DNA of 64,000 bases from contig NZ_CAKLBP010000002.1 in assembly GCF_920984665.1 (NCBI RefSeq), positions 744,001 to 808,000 on the forward strand. The letters run 5' to 3'. Both the position numbers and the translations under genes were made by a program. Under the pieces are notes generated by a model that worked only from the letters and a program-made list of their open reading frames with translations, searched no databases and was not told the origin of the DNA. Below are positions 17,414-26,846 of the stretch, in pieces. Source of the DNA: Pedobacter sp. Leaf170 (lineage in GTDB: Bacteria > Bacteroidota > Bacteroidia > Sphingobacteriales > Sphingobacteriaceae). How positions within the stretch are numbered: the stretch's first letter is position 1; each line of letters begins with the position of its first letter.

Positions 17414-19528
17414 ATGGCTAGAGATTTAAAATTTACAAGAAATATTGGTATTGCAGCTCACATTGATGCAGGTAAAACTACAACAACTGAGCGTATCCTT
17501 TATTATGCTGGTGTTAGTCACAAAATTGGTGAGGTGCACGAAGGTGCTGCAACAATGGACTGGATGGCACAAGAGCAAGAGCGTGGTATTACTATTACTT
17601 CTGCTGCTACTACAGTTAACTGGAAGTACAGAGATCAGAATTACCACATGAACATTATTGATACACCGGGACACGTGGATTTTACCGTTGAGGTAAACCG
17701 TTCGTTACGTGTATTAGATGGTTTAGTGTTCTTGTTTTCTGCAGTTGATGGTGTTGAGCCTCAATCAGAAACTAACTGGCGTTTAGCTAACAACTATAAT
17801 GTTGCTCGTATTGGTTTCGTTAACAAAATGGACCGTTCTGGAGCTGACTTCTTAAAAGTTGTTAAGCAAGTTAAAGATATGTTAGGTAGTAATGCAGTGC
17901 CTTTACAGTTACCTATCGGTTCTGAAGATTCATTTAAAGGTGTTGTTGATTTAATTAACAACCGTGGTATTGTTTGGAACGAGCATGATAAAGGTATGAC
18001 CTTTACTGAAGTGCCAATTCCTGATGATATGGTTGATGAAGTTGCTGAGTGGAGAGAGAAATTATTAGAATCAGTTGCTGATTATGATGAGTCTTTAATG
18101 GAGAAATTCTTCGAAGCACCAGAAACCATTACTGAGCGTGAAGTTTTAGATGCTTTACGTGCGGCTGTTTTAGATGCTAAAATCGTTCCTATGGTATGTG
18201 GTTCATCTTTCAAAAACAAAGGTGTACAAACTATGTTGGATTATGTAATGGAATTATTGCCTTCTCCTTTAGATTCTGAAGGTGTTACAGGTACTAACCC
18301 AGATACTAACGAAGAAATTTTATTAAAACCAAGCATTAATGAGCCATTTGCAGCTTTAGCATTTAAAATTGCAACTGACCCATTCGTAGGTCGTTTATGT
18401 TTCATCCGTGTTTATTCTGGTAACTTAGAGGCAGGTTCTTACGTTTATAACACTCGTTCAGAGAATAAAGAACGTATTTCTCGTATCTTCCAAATGCATG
18501 CGAACAAGCAAAACCCTGTGCCTAATGTGGCTGCTGGTGATATTGCTGCGGTAGTTGGTTTTAAAGATATCAAAACTGGTGATACACTATGTGATGAGAA
18601 AAACCCAATCATTCTTGAGTCTATGAACTTCCCTGAGCCTGTTATCGGTTTAGCTATTGAGCCTAAAACTCAAGCTGATGTTGATAAATTAGGTATGGGC
18701 TTATCTAAATTGGCTGAAGAAGATCCTACATTTAGAGTCCAAACTGATCAAGAAACTGGCCAGACTGTAATTTCTGGTATGGGTGAGCTTCACTTAGATA
18801 TTCTAATTGACCGTTTAAAACGTGAATTTAAAGTAGAAGTAAACCAAGGAGCACCACAAGTAGCTTACAAAGAGGCAATCTTTGGTACTACTCAACACCG
18901 TGAAACTTACAAAAAGCAATCTGGTGGTCGTGGTAAATTTGCTGATATCCAGGTTATTATTTCTCCAATCGATGCTGATTTCGAAAAAGGTGGTTTGCAG
19001 TTTGTAAACGAAATTACAGGTGGTTCAATTCCACGTGAGTTTATCCCTTCTGTAGAGAAAGGTTTCGCTTCTGCAATGTCGAATGGTGTGTTAGCCGGTT
19101 ATCCACTTCCTGATATGAAAGTACGTTTGATTGATGGTTCATTCCACGCAGTCGATTCAGATGCTTTATCATTCGAGCTTGCTGCTCGTATGGCATATCG
19201 TGAGGCTTTACCTAAATGTAAACCTACTTTGATGGAGCCAATTATGAAAATCGAAATCTTAACCCCTGAAGAAAACATGGGTGATGTTATCGGTGATATG
19301 AACCGTCGTCGTGGTCAGTTACAAGGTATGGATACTCGTAATGGTGCACAAGTTATCAAAGCATTAGTTCCACTATCAGAAATGTTTGGTTATGTAACGC
19401 AGTTACGTACAATCACTTCAGGACGTGCAACTTCTACAATGGAATTTGATCACTACGAGCCAGCGCCTAAAAACGTACAAGACGAAGTAATTGCTAAGTC
19501 TAAAGGGAGAATTAAATCAGAAGACTAA
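17414..19528 (+). CDS. fusA: Elongation factor G
   Basis: 704 residues. G-domain motifs: [18 protein letters not shown] (G1), the switch I Thr in [11 protein letters not shown] (G2), DTPGHVDF (G3) and NKMDRSGAD (G4). Domain IV carries the loop [10 protein letters not shown], and domain V ends in [15 protein letters not shown]-like sequence. It is a GTPase driving ribosomal translocation. Full length and typical; start [10 protein letters not shown]. The gene lies between rpsG and rpsJ, with repeat-like palindromes in both spacers. Confidence 0.99.
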   Translation: MARDLKFTRNIGIAAHIDAGKTTTTERILYYAGVSHKIGEVHEGAATMDWMAQEQERGITITSAATTVNWKYRDQNYHMNIIDTPGHVDFTVEVNRSLRVLDGLVFLFSAVDGVEPQSETNWRLANNYNVARIGFVNKMDRSGADFLKVVKQVKDMLGSNAVPLQLPIGSEDSFKGVVDLINNRGIVWNEHDKGMTFTEVPIPDDMVDEVAEWREKLLESVADYDESLMEKFFEAPETITEREVLDALRAAVLDAKIVPMVCGSSFKNKGVQTMLDYVMELLPSPLDSEGVTGTNPDTNEEILLKPSINEPFAALAFKIATDPFVGRLCFIRVYSGNLEAGSYVYNTRSENKERISRIFQMHANKQNPVPNVAAGDIAAVVGFKDIKTGDTLCDEKNPIILESMNFPEPVIGLAIEPKTQADVDKLGMGLSKLAEEDPTFRVQTDQETGQTVISGMGELHLDILIDRLKREFKVEVNQGAPQVAYKEAIFGTTQHRETYKKQSGGRGKFADIQVIISPIDADFEKGGLQFVNEITGGSIPREFIPSVEKGFASAMSNGVLAGYPLPDMKVRLIDGSFHAVDSDALSFELAARMAYREALPKCKPTLMEPIMKIEILTPEENMGDVIGDMNRRRGQLQGMDTRNGAQVIKALVPLSEMFGYVTQLRTITSGRATSTMEFDHYEPAPKNVQDEVIAKSKGRIKSED

Positions 19529-19532
19529 TTCG

Positions 19533-19621
19533 CCCCTCCCTAACCCTCCCCAGAAGGGAGGGAATTAAAAATAATATTGCACTTGCTACCTCCCTCTCCT
19601 CTGGAGAGGGTTGGGGTGAGG
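19533..19621. repeat. Paired palindromic repeat of CCTCCCTAACCCTCCCC type between fusA and rpsJ
   Basis: Two C-rich/G-rich hairpins lie 25 bp apart: CCCTCCC-CAGAA-GGGAGGG on the left and CCCTCTCC-TCT-GGAGAGGG on the right. The arms AACCCTCCCC and GGGTTGGGGTGAGG are roughly inverted to one another, so the whole is an imperfect ~89-bp inverted repeat. From memory, such words are widespread between genes in Bacteroidota. It stands out as GC-rich against its surroundings. Confidence 0.7.
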
Positions 19622-19629
19622 CTTAATCC

Positions 19630-19662
19630 GATTCCTGTTGTTAATAGCTCTAACAGGGAATC
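19630..19662 (+). promoter_or_regulatory. Hairpin in the leader directly upstream of rpsJ
   Basis: GATTCC and TGTT (19630-19639) pair with AACA and GGAATC (19653-19662) with a one-base bulge and a 13-nt loop. It ends 15 nt before the rpsJ ATG. A role in ribosomal-protein feedback is only a guess. Confidence 0.35.
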
Positions 19663-19677
19663 ATAATTAAAAATAAG

Positions 19678-19983
19678 ATGAGCCAAAGAATCAGAATTAA
19701 ATTAAAATCTTACGATTACAACTTAGTAGATAAATCTGCTGAGAAAATCGTAAAAACTGTTAAACCTACGGGTGCAGTTGTAAGTGGACCGATTCCACTT
19801 CCTACAGAGAAAAAAATCTTTACTGTATTACGTTCTCCACACGTAAACAAAAAAGCTAGAGAGCAGTTCCAATTATGCGCTTACAAACGCTTATTAGATA
19901 TTTATAGCTCTAACTCTAAAACGGTTGATGCTTTAATGAAACTTGAATTACCAAGCGGTGTTGAAGTTGAAATCAAAGTTTAA
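19678..19983 (+). CDS. rpsJ: 30S ribosomal protein S10
   Basis: 101 residues: [20 protein letters not shown], then [29 protein letters not shown] and the loop HKRLLDI-like [10 protein letters not shown]. Assembly factor of the 30S head and NusE antitermination partner. In most bacteria the gene begins the S10 operon; here it ends the str operon, is followed by a strong terminator, and rplC lies 11.5 kb away. Confidence 0.99.
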   Translation: MSQRIRIKLKSYDYNLVDKSAEKIVKTVKPTGAVVSGPIPLPTEKKIFTVLRSPHVNKKAREQFQLCAYKRLLDIYSSNSKTVDALMKLELPSGVEVEIKV

Positions 19984-20001
19984 TTGATTTTAAAAGAACT
20001 G

Positions 20002-20033
20002 AAGCCTTCGATGAAAATCGAGGGCTTTTTTTT
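20002..20033 (+). terminator. Rho-independent terminator after rpsJ
   Basis: An 11-bp stem (20002-20012 with 20017-20027, one G-T pair), GAAA tetraloop and eight T residues. It separates rpsJ from all later ribosomal genes. Confidence 0.93.
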
Positions 20034-20081
20034 GTACCATCTTTTTTGAAACAATGGATGCTGGTTATGGGTTTAATTTGT

Positions 20082-20339
20082 ATGAGCAAGCAAGAAAACA
20101 AGCCAGAGCACACGCAAGAAAATTTACCTATTGAAGGACAAGATTTTGCAGATCCTAAAGAAGAAATAAATAAAAAGCCGTCATCTCATGGAGAGGTAGC
20201 TAATCAAAAAGGTGGAGATTTCTCTGATCTAGAGGAAAGCAGAATGGAAAATCCTCCGGAAAAAAGAGATACTAATGGTTCAGATAAAGATGATGTAGAT
20301 GATTTAGCTGGAAATGTAAAACAAGAAGATGGTGTCTGA
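20082..20339 (+). CDS. Small disordered acidic protein
   Basis: 85 residues from the ATG at 20082 (MSKQENKPEHTQENLPIEG); an ATG at 20046 would prepend an unrelated 12-residue hydrophobic piece. Almost entirely Glu, Asp, Lys, Asn, Gln, Gly and Ser; no Cys, Trp or Tyr and no hydrophobic core, so intrinsically disordered. It resembles two other small hydrophilic proteins within 2 kb (21266-21514, 21789-22178). Function unknown; hydrophilin-like stress proteins are one possibility. Converges on the NarL-type regulator gene with 7 bp between. Confidence 0.6.
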   Translation: MSKQENKPEHTQENLPIEGQDFADPKEEINKKPSSHGEVANQKGGDFSDLEESRMENPPEKRDTNGSDKDDVDDLAGNVKQEDGV

Positions 20340-20346
20340 TTAATGG

Positions 20347-21006
20347 TTAATCGATAATTCTATTCCGCACTACAAAGTTTATCAAGGCCGCTGTATTTTT
20401 AGTACCGGTTTTATCAAGCAAGTTTTGCCTGTTGCCTTCGATGGTTCTTTTGCTGGTAAATAATTTATCAGCAATTTCACTATTGGTAAAGCCTTGTGCA
20501 ATTAAATTTAGGATTTCTATTTCTCTTTTAGAAATATCAACGTTAGCTTTAATTTTTTGGGCATTGTAATCCTGAGAAGCATCGGCCTGTGCCAGCAAAT
20601 TTAAAGAAATGCCAGTGCAGATATATTTGTAACCACCGGTAGTTTGCTGGATAGCGAATATAATCTCGTCAATGTTTACATTTTTAAGGAGATATCCATG
20701 TGCACCAGCTTTTAAGGCCTGGTTAACATATTTTTCATCCTCAAGCATTGTCAAAATGAGTACTTTAATATCTGGATAGCTTGAACGAAGCGCAGCAATA
20801 AGTTCGATGCCGTTCATATCTGGCATATTGATGTCAGTCAATATCAAATCTGGTTCAACACCCGATTCTAATAAACTTAAAACCTCTTCTCCGTTCTTCG
20901 CCTCGGCTATAATTTTAATGTTTTCCTCTTTTTCTAAGAGTGCCGCGATTCCATTCCTAACAATGGTATGATCCTCAGCGAGTAATACTTTAATATGATT
21001 TTTCAA
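20347..21006 (-). CDS. NarL/FixJ-family response regulator (orphan)
   Basis: 219 residues. Receiver: LLAEDHTIVRNGI acidic pocket, LILTDINMPDMNG with the phospho-Asp, LILTMLEDEKYV Thr, and the Lys in GYLLKNVNIDE. The LuxR-type helix-turn-helix output is at residues ~150-215: SKREIEILNLIAQGFTNSEIADKLFTSKRTIEGNRQNLLDKTG. It needs a partner sensor kinase, but none lies next to it. The surrounding genes for small hydrophilic proteins suggest a stress regulon (inference). Confidence 0.95.
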   Translation of the reverse strand: MKNHIKVLLAEDHTIVRNGIAALLEKEENIKIIAEAKNGEEVLSLLESGVEPDLILTDINMPDMNGIELIAALRSSYPDIKVLILTMLEDEKYVNQALKAGAHGYLLKNVNIDEIIFAIQQTTGGYKYICTGISLNLLAQADASQDYNAQKIKANVDISKREIEILNLIAQGFTNSEIADKLFTSKRTIEGNRQNLLDKTGTKNTAALINFVVRNRIID

Positions 21007-21265
21007 TTTCGGTTACAAAAAACTAGTTAGTCGATCTCAAATATCGAAATATTTTAAAACGTAAAGGCCCGTGTTTGTACTTCAAATTGTTGTATTAATA
21101 CGTATTAATTATACTTCGTATAAGTAAACAAAACCAACGTACTTTTGTTTAGATTTTCATTTTTTTCCTTCTTTAATTTTGCACTGCTTAAGCAGAAAAA
21201 AGAATTAAACCTTTTAAAATTTTAGATGTTATTATGTTAATACATCCTACCTAAAAATACCTGAA

Positions 21266-21514
21266 ATGAATACGAATAAAGAAAATAGCGGAGGTTCAAA
21301 TAAAGAGCATAAAGCAAACATCGATTTAGATAATGATACTTATGGTCATAGCTCAAACAATGAAGCTTTTAAAAGGAAAGATGAACCAGCTCATGATGGA
21401 GAAGATAATATTGATGCATCAGGAAAACTAAAAGATAAAAATCTTACAGAAAGTGATGATTTATCGAGTAGAAATAAGGGGGAGAATAAGGGAATTGGCG
21501 GTAAAGAACAATAA
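21266..21514 (+). CDS. Small disordered hydrophilic protein
   Basis: 82 residues, start MNTNKENSGGSNKEHK. Rich in Asn, Asp, Lys, Glu, Gly and Ser; a single Tyr, no Cys or Trp. No signal peptide and no recognisable domain. A -7 box TAATTTTG lies at 21174-21181, about 85 nt upstream. Similar in composition to the genes at 20082 and 21789. Function unknown. Confidence 0.6.
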   Translation: MNTNKENSGGSNKEHKANIDLDNDTYGHSSNNEAFKRKDEPAHDGEDNIDASGKLKDKNLTESDDLSSRNKGENKGIGGKEQ

Positions 21515-21536
21515 TATTCTTTTGCAAATATTAATA

Positions 21537-21570
21537 TATCTATTGATGAACGATTATTCATCAATAGATA
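21537..21570. terminator. Bidirectional terminator hairpin between convergent genes
   Basis: Perfect 14-bp stem (21537-21550 with 21557-21570), 6-nt loop, placed between the convergent genes ending at 21514 (+) and 21584 (-). T-runs on either side are weak. Confidence 0.6.
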
Positions 21571-21583
21571 AGATTTAATTTAT

Positions 21584-21778
21584 TTAGTACATGCCGCTCG
21601 TCTGGTTCAGATCCTGCTTCACATTTTCACCAAATCGTTTCGCTCTATCAATATAATCCGGAGCTTGTTCTTTTAAATCATCAACAATAGATTTTCCATC
21701 TATTCCTCTTTTTTTAGTTGCGTATTTGTACCCGTAAACAGCTGCTGCCCCAAGTATCACATATTTTAATAAACTCAT
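21584..21778 (-). CDS. Small membrane-anchored YtxH-like protein
   Basis: 64 residues. One N-terminal membrane segment (LLKYVILGAAAVYGYKYA), then a basic stretch and a charged, probably helical tail (VDDLKEQAPDYIDRAKRFGENVKQDL). The layout recalls YtxH-like or stress-induced small proteins, but homology is not certain. It follows the 129-residue gene on the same strand with 10 bp between, so they are probably co-transcribed. Confidence 0.65.
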   Translation of the reverse strand: MSLLKYVILGAAAVYGYKYATKKRGIDGKSIVDDLKEQAPDYIDRAKRFGENVKQDLNQTSGMY

Positions 21779-21788
21779 TTTCTTTTTT

Positions 21789-22178
21789 TTATATTCCTGT
21801 ATTTAAAGCATCATCCTCGTTTCTTTGCTTTATATTATTGCGTTGGGTGGTGTTAAAATCTTTAGATGAACTCCCAGTACCACTTGCAGCACTTTCAATC
21901 GTTGGGTTTTTATCTTTGCTATTATACGCATCATCACTTAAAGAATCTGCACCCTGAGTTCCGGTATTGTCAAAGCCATCTCGGGCAACGATTTTAGTCG
22001 AAGTATTAGCATTTTTGCTGTCATTATTTTCAGTCGGCTCTTTGCCAAATGAGGTAACCTCGTTACCATCATTACCGCTTTCAAAAGCTTTTTGAACATC
22101 AGATTTTACTTTTGCTTCATCGGTATTGCCAACAAAGCCTTCTAAATGTTCTTCTTTATTATAAATGCTCGTTTTCAT
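21789..22178 (-). CDS. Disordered hydrophilic protein
   Basis: 129 residues, start MKTSIYNKEEHLEGFVGNTD. Low complexity: Asn, Asp, Ser, Thr, Gly, Lys; no Cys or Trp. No membrane segment. Upstream of and probably co-transcribed with the YtxH-like gene. The third member of a group of disordered small proteins around the NarL-type regulator. Function unknown. Confidence 0.6.
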   Translation of the reverse strand: MKTSIYNKEEHLEGFVGNTDEAKVKSDVQKAFESGNDGNEVTSFGKEPTENNDSKNANTSTKIVARDGFDNTGTQGADSLSDDAYNSKDKNPTIESAASGTGSSSKDFNTTQRNNIKQRNEDDALNTGI

Positions 22179-22328
22179 GTTGCTGTATCTTAATTAAAAA
22201 ACAAGTAATTAGGTAAATGGTTTTGTTTTATTCGCTTTCATTCTTAGATAAATACAACTGTAGCGATAAAATTCTTCGTTATGAGTTTTCAGTTTTGCTT
22301 AACTTGCCAACCTAATAAAAGCTAATTC

Positions 22329-23672
22329 ATGGAGTGGAGTAAATTACTATCAAATAAACGTTTTGGTCAGGAACAATATGGTGCAAGCAATGATAGGGCT
22401 CGTTCTGATTTTCAACGTGATTATGACAGGTTAATTTTTTCTTCACCGTTTAGAAGGTTGCAAAACAAAACACAGGTGTTTCCCTTGCCTGGAAGTGTTT
22501 TTGTACATAACCGTTTAACACATAGTTTAGAAGTTGCAAGTGTGGCCCGCTCTATGGCAAATCTTTTTCTCAATAAAGTGGAAGATAAAAATCCGGCATT
22601 AATTAAAAGTGTACCACTGATAAACGAAGCTGGAAACATTGTTGCTGCCGCGGCACTTGCCCATGATTTAGGTAATCCGGCATTTGGACATTCGGGCGAA
22701 GCAGCTATATCCCGTTATTTTACCGATGGAGATGGAAAAGCTTATCAACAGGAAATGAATGAATCTCAATGGCATGATTTAATAAATTTTGAAGGCAATG
22801 CAAATGCAATAAGAATTTTAACGCATCCACTAAAAGGAAAAGGAAATGATGCCTACGCCTTAACTTACTCTACTCTGGCATCAATTGCAAAATATCCATG
22901 CGCATCAATAGCAGGCAAGCAAAAAGGATTATTACATCGCAAGAAATATGGTTTTTTTCAATCTGAACAGGAAAGTTTTTTAAAAATTGCTAATGAATTA
23001 GGGATGGAAAGGGAAGAAAGTGAGTTTTTGATTTATAAACGCCACCCACTTGTTTATCTTGTAGAAGCTGCAGATGATATTTGTTACAGCATTATTGATT
23101 TGGAAGATGCGCATCGGTTGAAAATTTTATCTTATGAAGAAGTGAGAGGTTTTTTGTTGCCTTTCGCCAATTCAAAAACCATAGAAGACAGACTTAAGAA
23201 CGATTATGAAGATGATGATGCTAAAATTGGATTATTACGTGCGAAAGCAATTAATACTTTAACCACAATTTGTGCAGGCCTATTTTATGATGAACAGGAG
23301 CATCTTTTAAGTGGGACTTTAAATAAAAGCCTGACGGATTTATTACCCGAACCATATATTAGTGCCTGGAAAGCAATCGAGAAGATATCTGTCGAAAGAA
23401 TCTATAATTTTTCATCAGTGATTCAAAAAGAAGTAGCGGGTTATAAAATAATGGCTGGTTTGCTCGAAGAATTTGTTCCTGCACTTATTCACAACAACAC
23501 ACATTATTATAAGAAACTTGTTAAACTTATTCCAAAACAATACCATACAGATAAAGAGGATATATATTCAAGAACCCAAAGTGTACTCGATTTTGTTTCC
23601 GGAATGACCGATTTGTATGCTGTTGATTTGTATCGGAACATTAAAGGCATTTCTTTCCCTTCGGAAACTTAA
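22329..23672 (+). CDS. dgt: dGTP triphosphohydrolase (HD superfamily)
   Basis: 447 residues. HD-domain metal ligands: RLTHSLEVASVARSMA gives the first His, AHDLGNPAFGHSGE the HD pair and a further His; HPLVYLVEAADDICYSIIDLEDAH gives the distal Asp. The N-terminus has RSDFQRDYDRLIFSSPFRRLQNKTQVF, typical of dGTPases. It cleaves dGTP to deoxyguanosine and triphosphate, affecting the dNTP pool and sometimes phage defence. The C-terminal Dgt domain is present, so it is full length. Confidence 0.93.
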   Translation: MEWSKLLSNKRFGQEQYGASNDRARSDFQRDYDRLIFSSPFRRLQNKTQVFPLPGSVFVHNRLTHSLEVASVARSMANLFLNKVEDKNPALIKSVPLINEAGNIVAAAALAHDLGNPAFGHSGEAAISRYFTDGDGKAYQQEMNESQWHDLINFEGNANAIRILTHPLKGKGNDAYALTYSTLASIAKYPCASIAGKQKGLLHRKKYGFFQSEQESFLKIANELGMEREESEFLIYKRHPLVYLVEAADDICYSIIDLEDAHRLKILSYEEVRGFLLPFANSKTIEDRLKNDYEDDDAKIGLLRAKAINTLTTICAGLFYDEQEHLLSGTLNKSLTDLLPEPYISAWKAIEKISVERIYNFSSVIQKEVAGYKIMAGLLEEFVPALIHNNTHYYKKLVKLIPKQYHTDKEDIYSRTQSVLDFVSGMTDLYAVDLYRNIKGISFPSET

Positions 23673-23854
23673 ATCATCGCCTTAGCGCTTTGGGGAATGT
23701 TTTTAGAAAATATTACTAATGCTGTTTTAATGTTATAACAGTCTTTGTGTAAAAATTTAATTTCATAATATTCATTTAACATACCATTATTAAAGTTTTT
23801 TTAATGCTTTAAAGGTTTTCGTGTAAACATCTCTATGTAGGATATACTAATTCA

Positions 23855-23862
23855 TAGATTTG
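23855..23862 (+). promoter_or_regulatory. -7 box TAGATTTG ahead of the adhesin module
   Basis: Matches TAnnTTTG, 58 nt before the ATG at 23921. No TTG at the expected -33 spacing. Confidence 0.4.
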
Positions 23863-23920
23863 AGAGTTAGGCCGTGCAATCATCCGCATGCTTACTCTAA
23901 AATGATCACATTCCTGTTAA

Positions 23921-26317
23921 ATGAAAAGAACTCTACTCACTGCTTTGCTATTATTTGGCATGGCATTTTTTGTTAAGGCTCAAACTCCTCAGCTATTTAA
24001 CTATCAGGGAGCTGCACGAAATTCAAATGGTACAGCACTGGCCAACAAAAACATTACATTAAAAATCAGTATTCTTGATGCCTCGGCTAACGGACCTGCA
24101 CAGTACTCCGAAGTACGAAGTGTGGTCACAAATGCTTTCGGGCTATACAGTGTTATTATTGGCAGCGCCGGTGCAACTTCCACAACAGGAACCATTGCAG
24201 GTGTTACCTGGGGCGCAAATTTAAAATTTATTAAAGTTGAAATTGATCCTGATAATGGAAACAATTTCAGCCTTGCAGGAACTGCCCAACTACTGAGCGT
24301 TCCTTATGCATTGTATGCTGCCAATGGCCCAACAGGAGCAAAAGGCGATACAGGAGTTGCTGGACCTATAGGTTTAACTGGCCCTGCTGGTCCGCAAGGT
24401 GCAACTGGTGCACAGGGCATTAAAGGCGATACAGGAGCTGCTGGACCTATAGGTTTAACTGGCCCCGCTGGTCCGCAAGGTGCAACCGGTGCGCAAGGCA
24501 TTAAAGGAGATACAGGAGCTGCTGGACCTGCTGGATTAACTGGCCCCGCTGGTCCGCAAGGTGCAACTGGAGCGCAAGGCATTAAAGGAGATACAGGAGC
24601 TGCTGGACCTGCTGGATTAACTGGCCCCGCTGGTCCGCAAGGTGCAACCGGTGCGCAAGGCATTAAAGGCGATACTGGAGCTGCTGGACCTGTTGGTTTA
24701 AATGGTCCAGCTGGTCCTCAAGGCCCAGTTGGGGCAACTGGTGCCCAAGGTATTGCCGGCGTAGCAGGAGTTAAGGGCGATAAGGGCGATAAAGGCGATG
24801 CAGGTATTCAAGGTCCAGTCGGTCCATCAACTGGTGTCGCCGGAGGAGATTTAGCAGGGAATTATCCAAATCCAACTATTGCTAATCTTCAGGGTAAAAC
24901 ACTTACCGCACCAAACCCTGTCAATAATCAGGTATTATTATATGATGGAGCTGTATGGAAACCGGTAACATTAGATGTAAGTAATATTGCAGGTGGCAAG
25001 GCACTTAACTCAACAGATTTAAGCATTGATGCAAATGGTGCTACAGCATTATTAAAGGATGTAGTTATAAACATTAATAATGGAGCTGTTACTACAATTA
25101 AATTGGCAGATGGAGCAGTTACAACAACCAAATTAGCTGACGCAGCTGTAACTTCAATAAAAATTGGTAATAAAGAAGTTAAAAATGCAAATATTGATGA
25201 TGCAGCAGTTGGTACCTTACAACTTGCAAACGCATCTGTTTCTGTAGCTAAGCTTACAACTGCAGGGGTAACTGATGCGAATAAAGTATACATTACGAAT
25301 GCAGCCACGGGTGTACCCGAATTAATCAGCAGAAATGCTTTTATAAATGCTTCAGGATGGGCACTAAGAGGTAATACCGGCAACCAAGATAATTTGACCA
25401 ACTTTTTAGGTAATACAGATGATGTTGCAATCAATTTCACTGTAAATGGTCAAAAATCGGGTAGAATTGGAAACTCTGCTGATTTAAATATTTCTTATGG
25501 CTATAGAACGATAACAAATAACATTACTGGTTATTACAATAGTGCTTTTGGTAAAGAATCACTTTCACTAAATAATTCTGGCTATGAAAATAGTTCTTTT
25601 GGTTATTTAGCCATGCAAAGAAACATGAGTGGTTTTAATAACTCTGCATTTGGTTCACAGGCATTACTTGTTAATACTTCAGGCTCTGATAATACAGCAA
25701 TTGGCACAAATTCTTTAATCAGAAATATTAGTGGAACAGGTAATACGGGTATAGGAAGCGGCACCTTAACCTTTAATACCGGAAATAATAATACAGCAAT
25801 CGGCCAACTAGCTGGTGCGGCAATTAGTAGTGGTACGGGTAATATTTTAATTGGCAGCAACGCCGGAAGCTCACTTACAACCAACAACAATACATTAGTT
25901 ATAGCAAATACCAATACAACACTGCCGTTAATTTTTGGGCAATTGGCAACAAATGGTGGCGCACTAACTGTAAATAATAGTTTAGGCGTTACAAGCTCTG
26001 CACCATCAGCCTCAAGCACCTTAAACATTAATGGTTCATTTGCAACGGGTATTTTAAGATACACAACAGGCGGAAGTTTAACATTAAATGAAAGTCATCA
26101 CACAGTTAGAGTTTTAGGAGCGCTTGCAACTTCCATTGCTTTACCACTTGCGGGCGATGCAAAGGGTAGGATATATAGAATTATAAATGGCTCATCAGCT
26201 GCTGTGAATTTGGCAAACGTTGTACAACCAAATGGAACCGCCATACCAACGCTTCCATCTAATGAGGTAATTACAATTCAAAGCGACGGAACGGATTGGG
26301 TAAAAATTTCGCAGTAA
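23921..26317 (+). CDS. Exported collagen-like protein with YadA-head-like repeats (adhesin or filament)
   Basis: 798 residues. Signal peptide ([17 protein letters not shown]). Residues ~20-135: a beta domain ([20 protein letters not shown]), often found at the start of Bacteroidota tail-fibre-like proteins. Residues 136 to ~303: uninterrupted Gly-X-Y triplets, about 56, including a 27-residue unit repeated four times nearly exactly. Then [17 protein letters not shown] and alanine/valine-rich stalk repeats. Residues ~540-650: head repeats of the NTAIG/NSAFG type, as in YadA heads. A C-terminal beta domain ends in DWVKIS. The design (stalk, triple helix, head) points to a trimeric surface fibre. 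No type IX sorting domain is evident. It leads an operon with CHU_C and PorP/SprF proteins. Confidence 0.85.
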   Translation: MKRTLLTALLLFGMAFFVKAQTPQLFNYQGAARNSNGTALANKNITLKISILDASANGPAQYSEVRSVVTNAFGLYSVIIGSAGATSTTGTIAGVTWGANLKFIKVEIDPDNGNNFSLAGTAQLLSVPYALYAANGPTGAKGDTGVAGPIGLTGPAGPQGATGAQGIKGDTGAAGPIGLTGPAGPQGATGAQGIKGDTGAAGPAGLTGPAGPQGATGAQGIKGDTGAAGPAGLTGPAGPQGATGAQGIKGDTGAAGPVGLNGPAGPQGPVGATGAQGIAGVAGVKGDKGDKGDAGIQGPVGPSTGVAGGDLAGNYPNPTIANLQGKTLTAPNPVNNQVLLYDGAVWKPVTLDVSNIAGGKALNSTDLSIDANGATALLKDVVININNGAVTTIKLADGAVTTTKLADAAVTSIKIGNKEVKNANIDDAAVGTLQLANASVSVAKLTTAGVTDANKVYITNAATGVPELISRNAFINASGWALRGNTGNQDNLTNFLGNTDDVAINFTVNGQKSGRIGNSADLNISYGYRTITNNITGYYNSAFGKESLSLNNSGYENSSFGYLAMQRNMSGFNNSAFGSQALLVNTSGSDNTAIGTNSLIRNISGTGNTGIGSGTLTFNTGNNNTAIGQLAGAAISSGTGNILIGSNAGSSLTTNNNTLVIANTNTTLPLIFGQLATNGGALTVNNSLGVTSSAPSASSTLNINGSFATGILRYTTGGSLTLNESHHTVRVLGALATSIALPLAGDAKGRIYRIINGSSAAVNLANVVQPNGTAIPTLPSNEVITIQSDGTDWVKISQ
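24344..24667 (+). repeat. 81-bp tandem repeat, four copies, coding for collagen-like triplets
   Basis: Four adjacent 81-bp units start at 24344, 24425, 24506 and 24587; a diverged fifth begins at 24668 and carries extra triplets. Each unit codes 27 residues (nine Gly-X-Y triplets). Unit-to-unit differences are mostly silent, and copies 3 and 4 share the change of Pro-Ile-Gly to Pro-Ala-Gly, which shows recent duplication. Copy number is likely to vary between strains. Confidence 0.95.
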
Positions 26318-26322
26318 ATGCC

Positions 26323-26841
26323 ATGAAAAGATTATACTCATTCATCAGCTGTGCTTTATTAATAGCAATTGGTTTAGTTGCCCAAGCGCAAACCAGTATT
26401 CCGGCCAATCTTCCGCAGGTGATAAATGCTGCGAGCAATTATGGTAAAATCAATAATTTATATTTTGATTTTTCAGTAGGAGAGATGGTATTGGTTGAAA
26501 CTTTCCAATCAAGTAACATTGCGCTAACACAAGGGTTTTTACAACCGATTATAATTTCTCAAACGGTAACAGATTTAATCATCACAAACAACTTTTTAAC
26601 CCCAAATGGTGATGGTAAAAATGATTTCTTTGTGGTGAAGGGCTTAGAGAAATATTTAAATAATAAAATTAAGATTGTTGATAGAGCAGGAAGAGTTATT
26701 TATAGTGCCGTCAATTATCAAAACGATTGGGATGGATATTACAATGGGCAACCGCTTGCAGAAGATACCTACTATTATCTTATCGATTTAGAAAATGCAG
26801 GTACTGTAAAAGGTTTTATATCTATTATTTATAAAAAATAA
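26323..26841 (+). CDS. Small exported protein with CHU_C (type B type IX sorting) domain
   Basis: 172 residues from the ATG at 26323; it begins 5 nt after the adhesin stop. Signal peptide (FISCALLIAIGLVAQAQ). Residues ~20-85 are a short beta domain (LYFDFSVGEMVLVETF, ALTQGFLQP). Residues ~90-172 are the gliding-motility-associated C-terminal domain: NNFLTPNGDGKNDFFVVKGL, IKIVDRAGRVIYSA, NDWDGYYNGQPLAEDTYYYLI, GFISIIYKK. In this family the domain directs export by the type IX system and surface attachment. It has almost no cargo of its own, which is unusual; it may serve as an anchor for the adhesin before it (inference). Confidence 0.88.
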   Translation: MKRLYSFISCALLIAIGLVAQAQTSIPANLPQVINAASNYGKINNLYFDFSVGEMVLVETFQSSNIALTQGFLQPIIISQTVTDLIITNNFLTPNGDGKNDFFVVKGLEKYLNNKIKIVDRAGRVIYSAVNYQNDWDGYYNGQPLAEDTYYYLIDLENAGTVKGFISIIYKK

Positions 26842-26846
26842 CAGCT

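Noticed and set aside
19533-19621. C-rich paired hairpins between fusA and rpsJ as an intrinsic terminator
   Set aside because: No T-run after either hairpin; composition is that of a dispersed repeat.
24304-24663. Minus-strand ORF rich in Pro/Ala/Gly opposite the collagen-like repeats
   Set aside because: It is the complement of the tandem Gly-X-Y coding repeat; no start context or independent support.
24344-24748. Regular 81-bp units considered as a CRISPR-like array
   Set aside because: Units are adjacent with no spacers and lie in frame within a gene.
24928-26064. Long minus-strand ORFs opposite the adhesin gene
   Set aside because: Shadow frames of a low-complexity Asn/Thr/Ala-rich gene.
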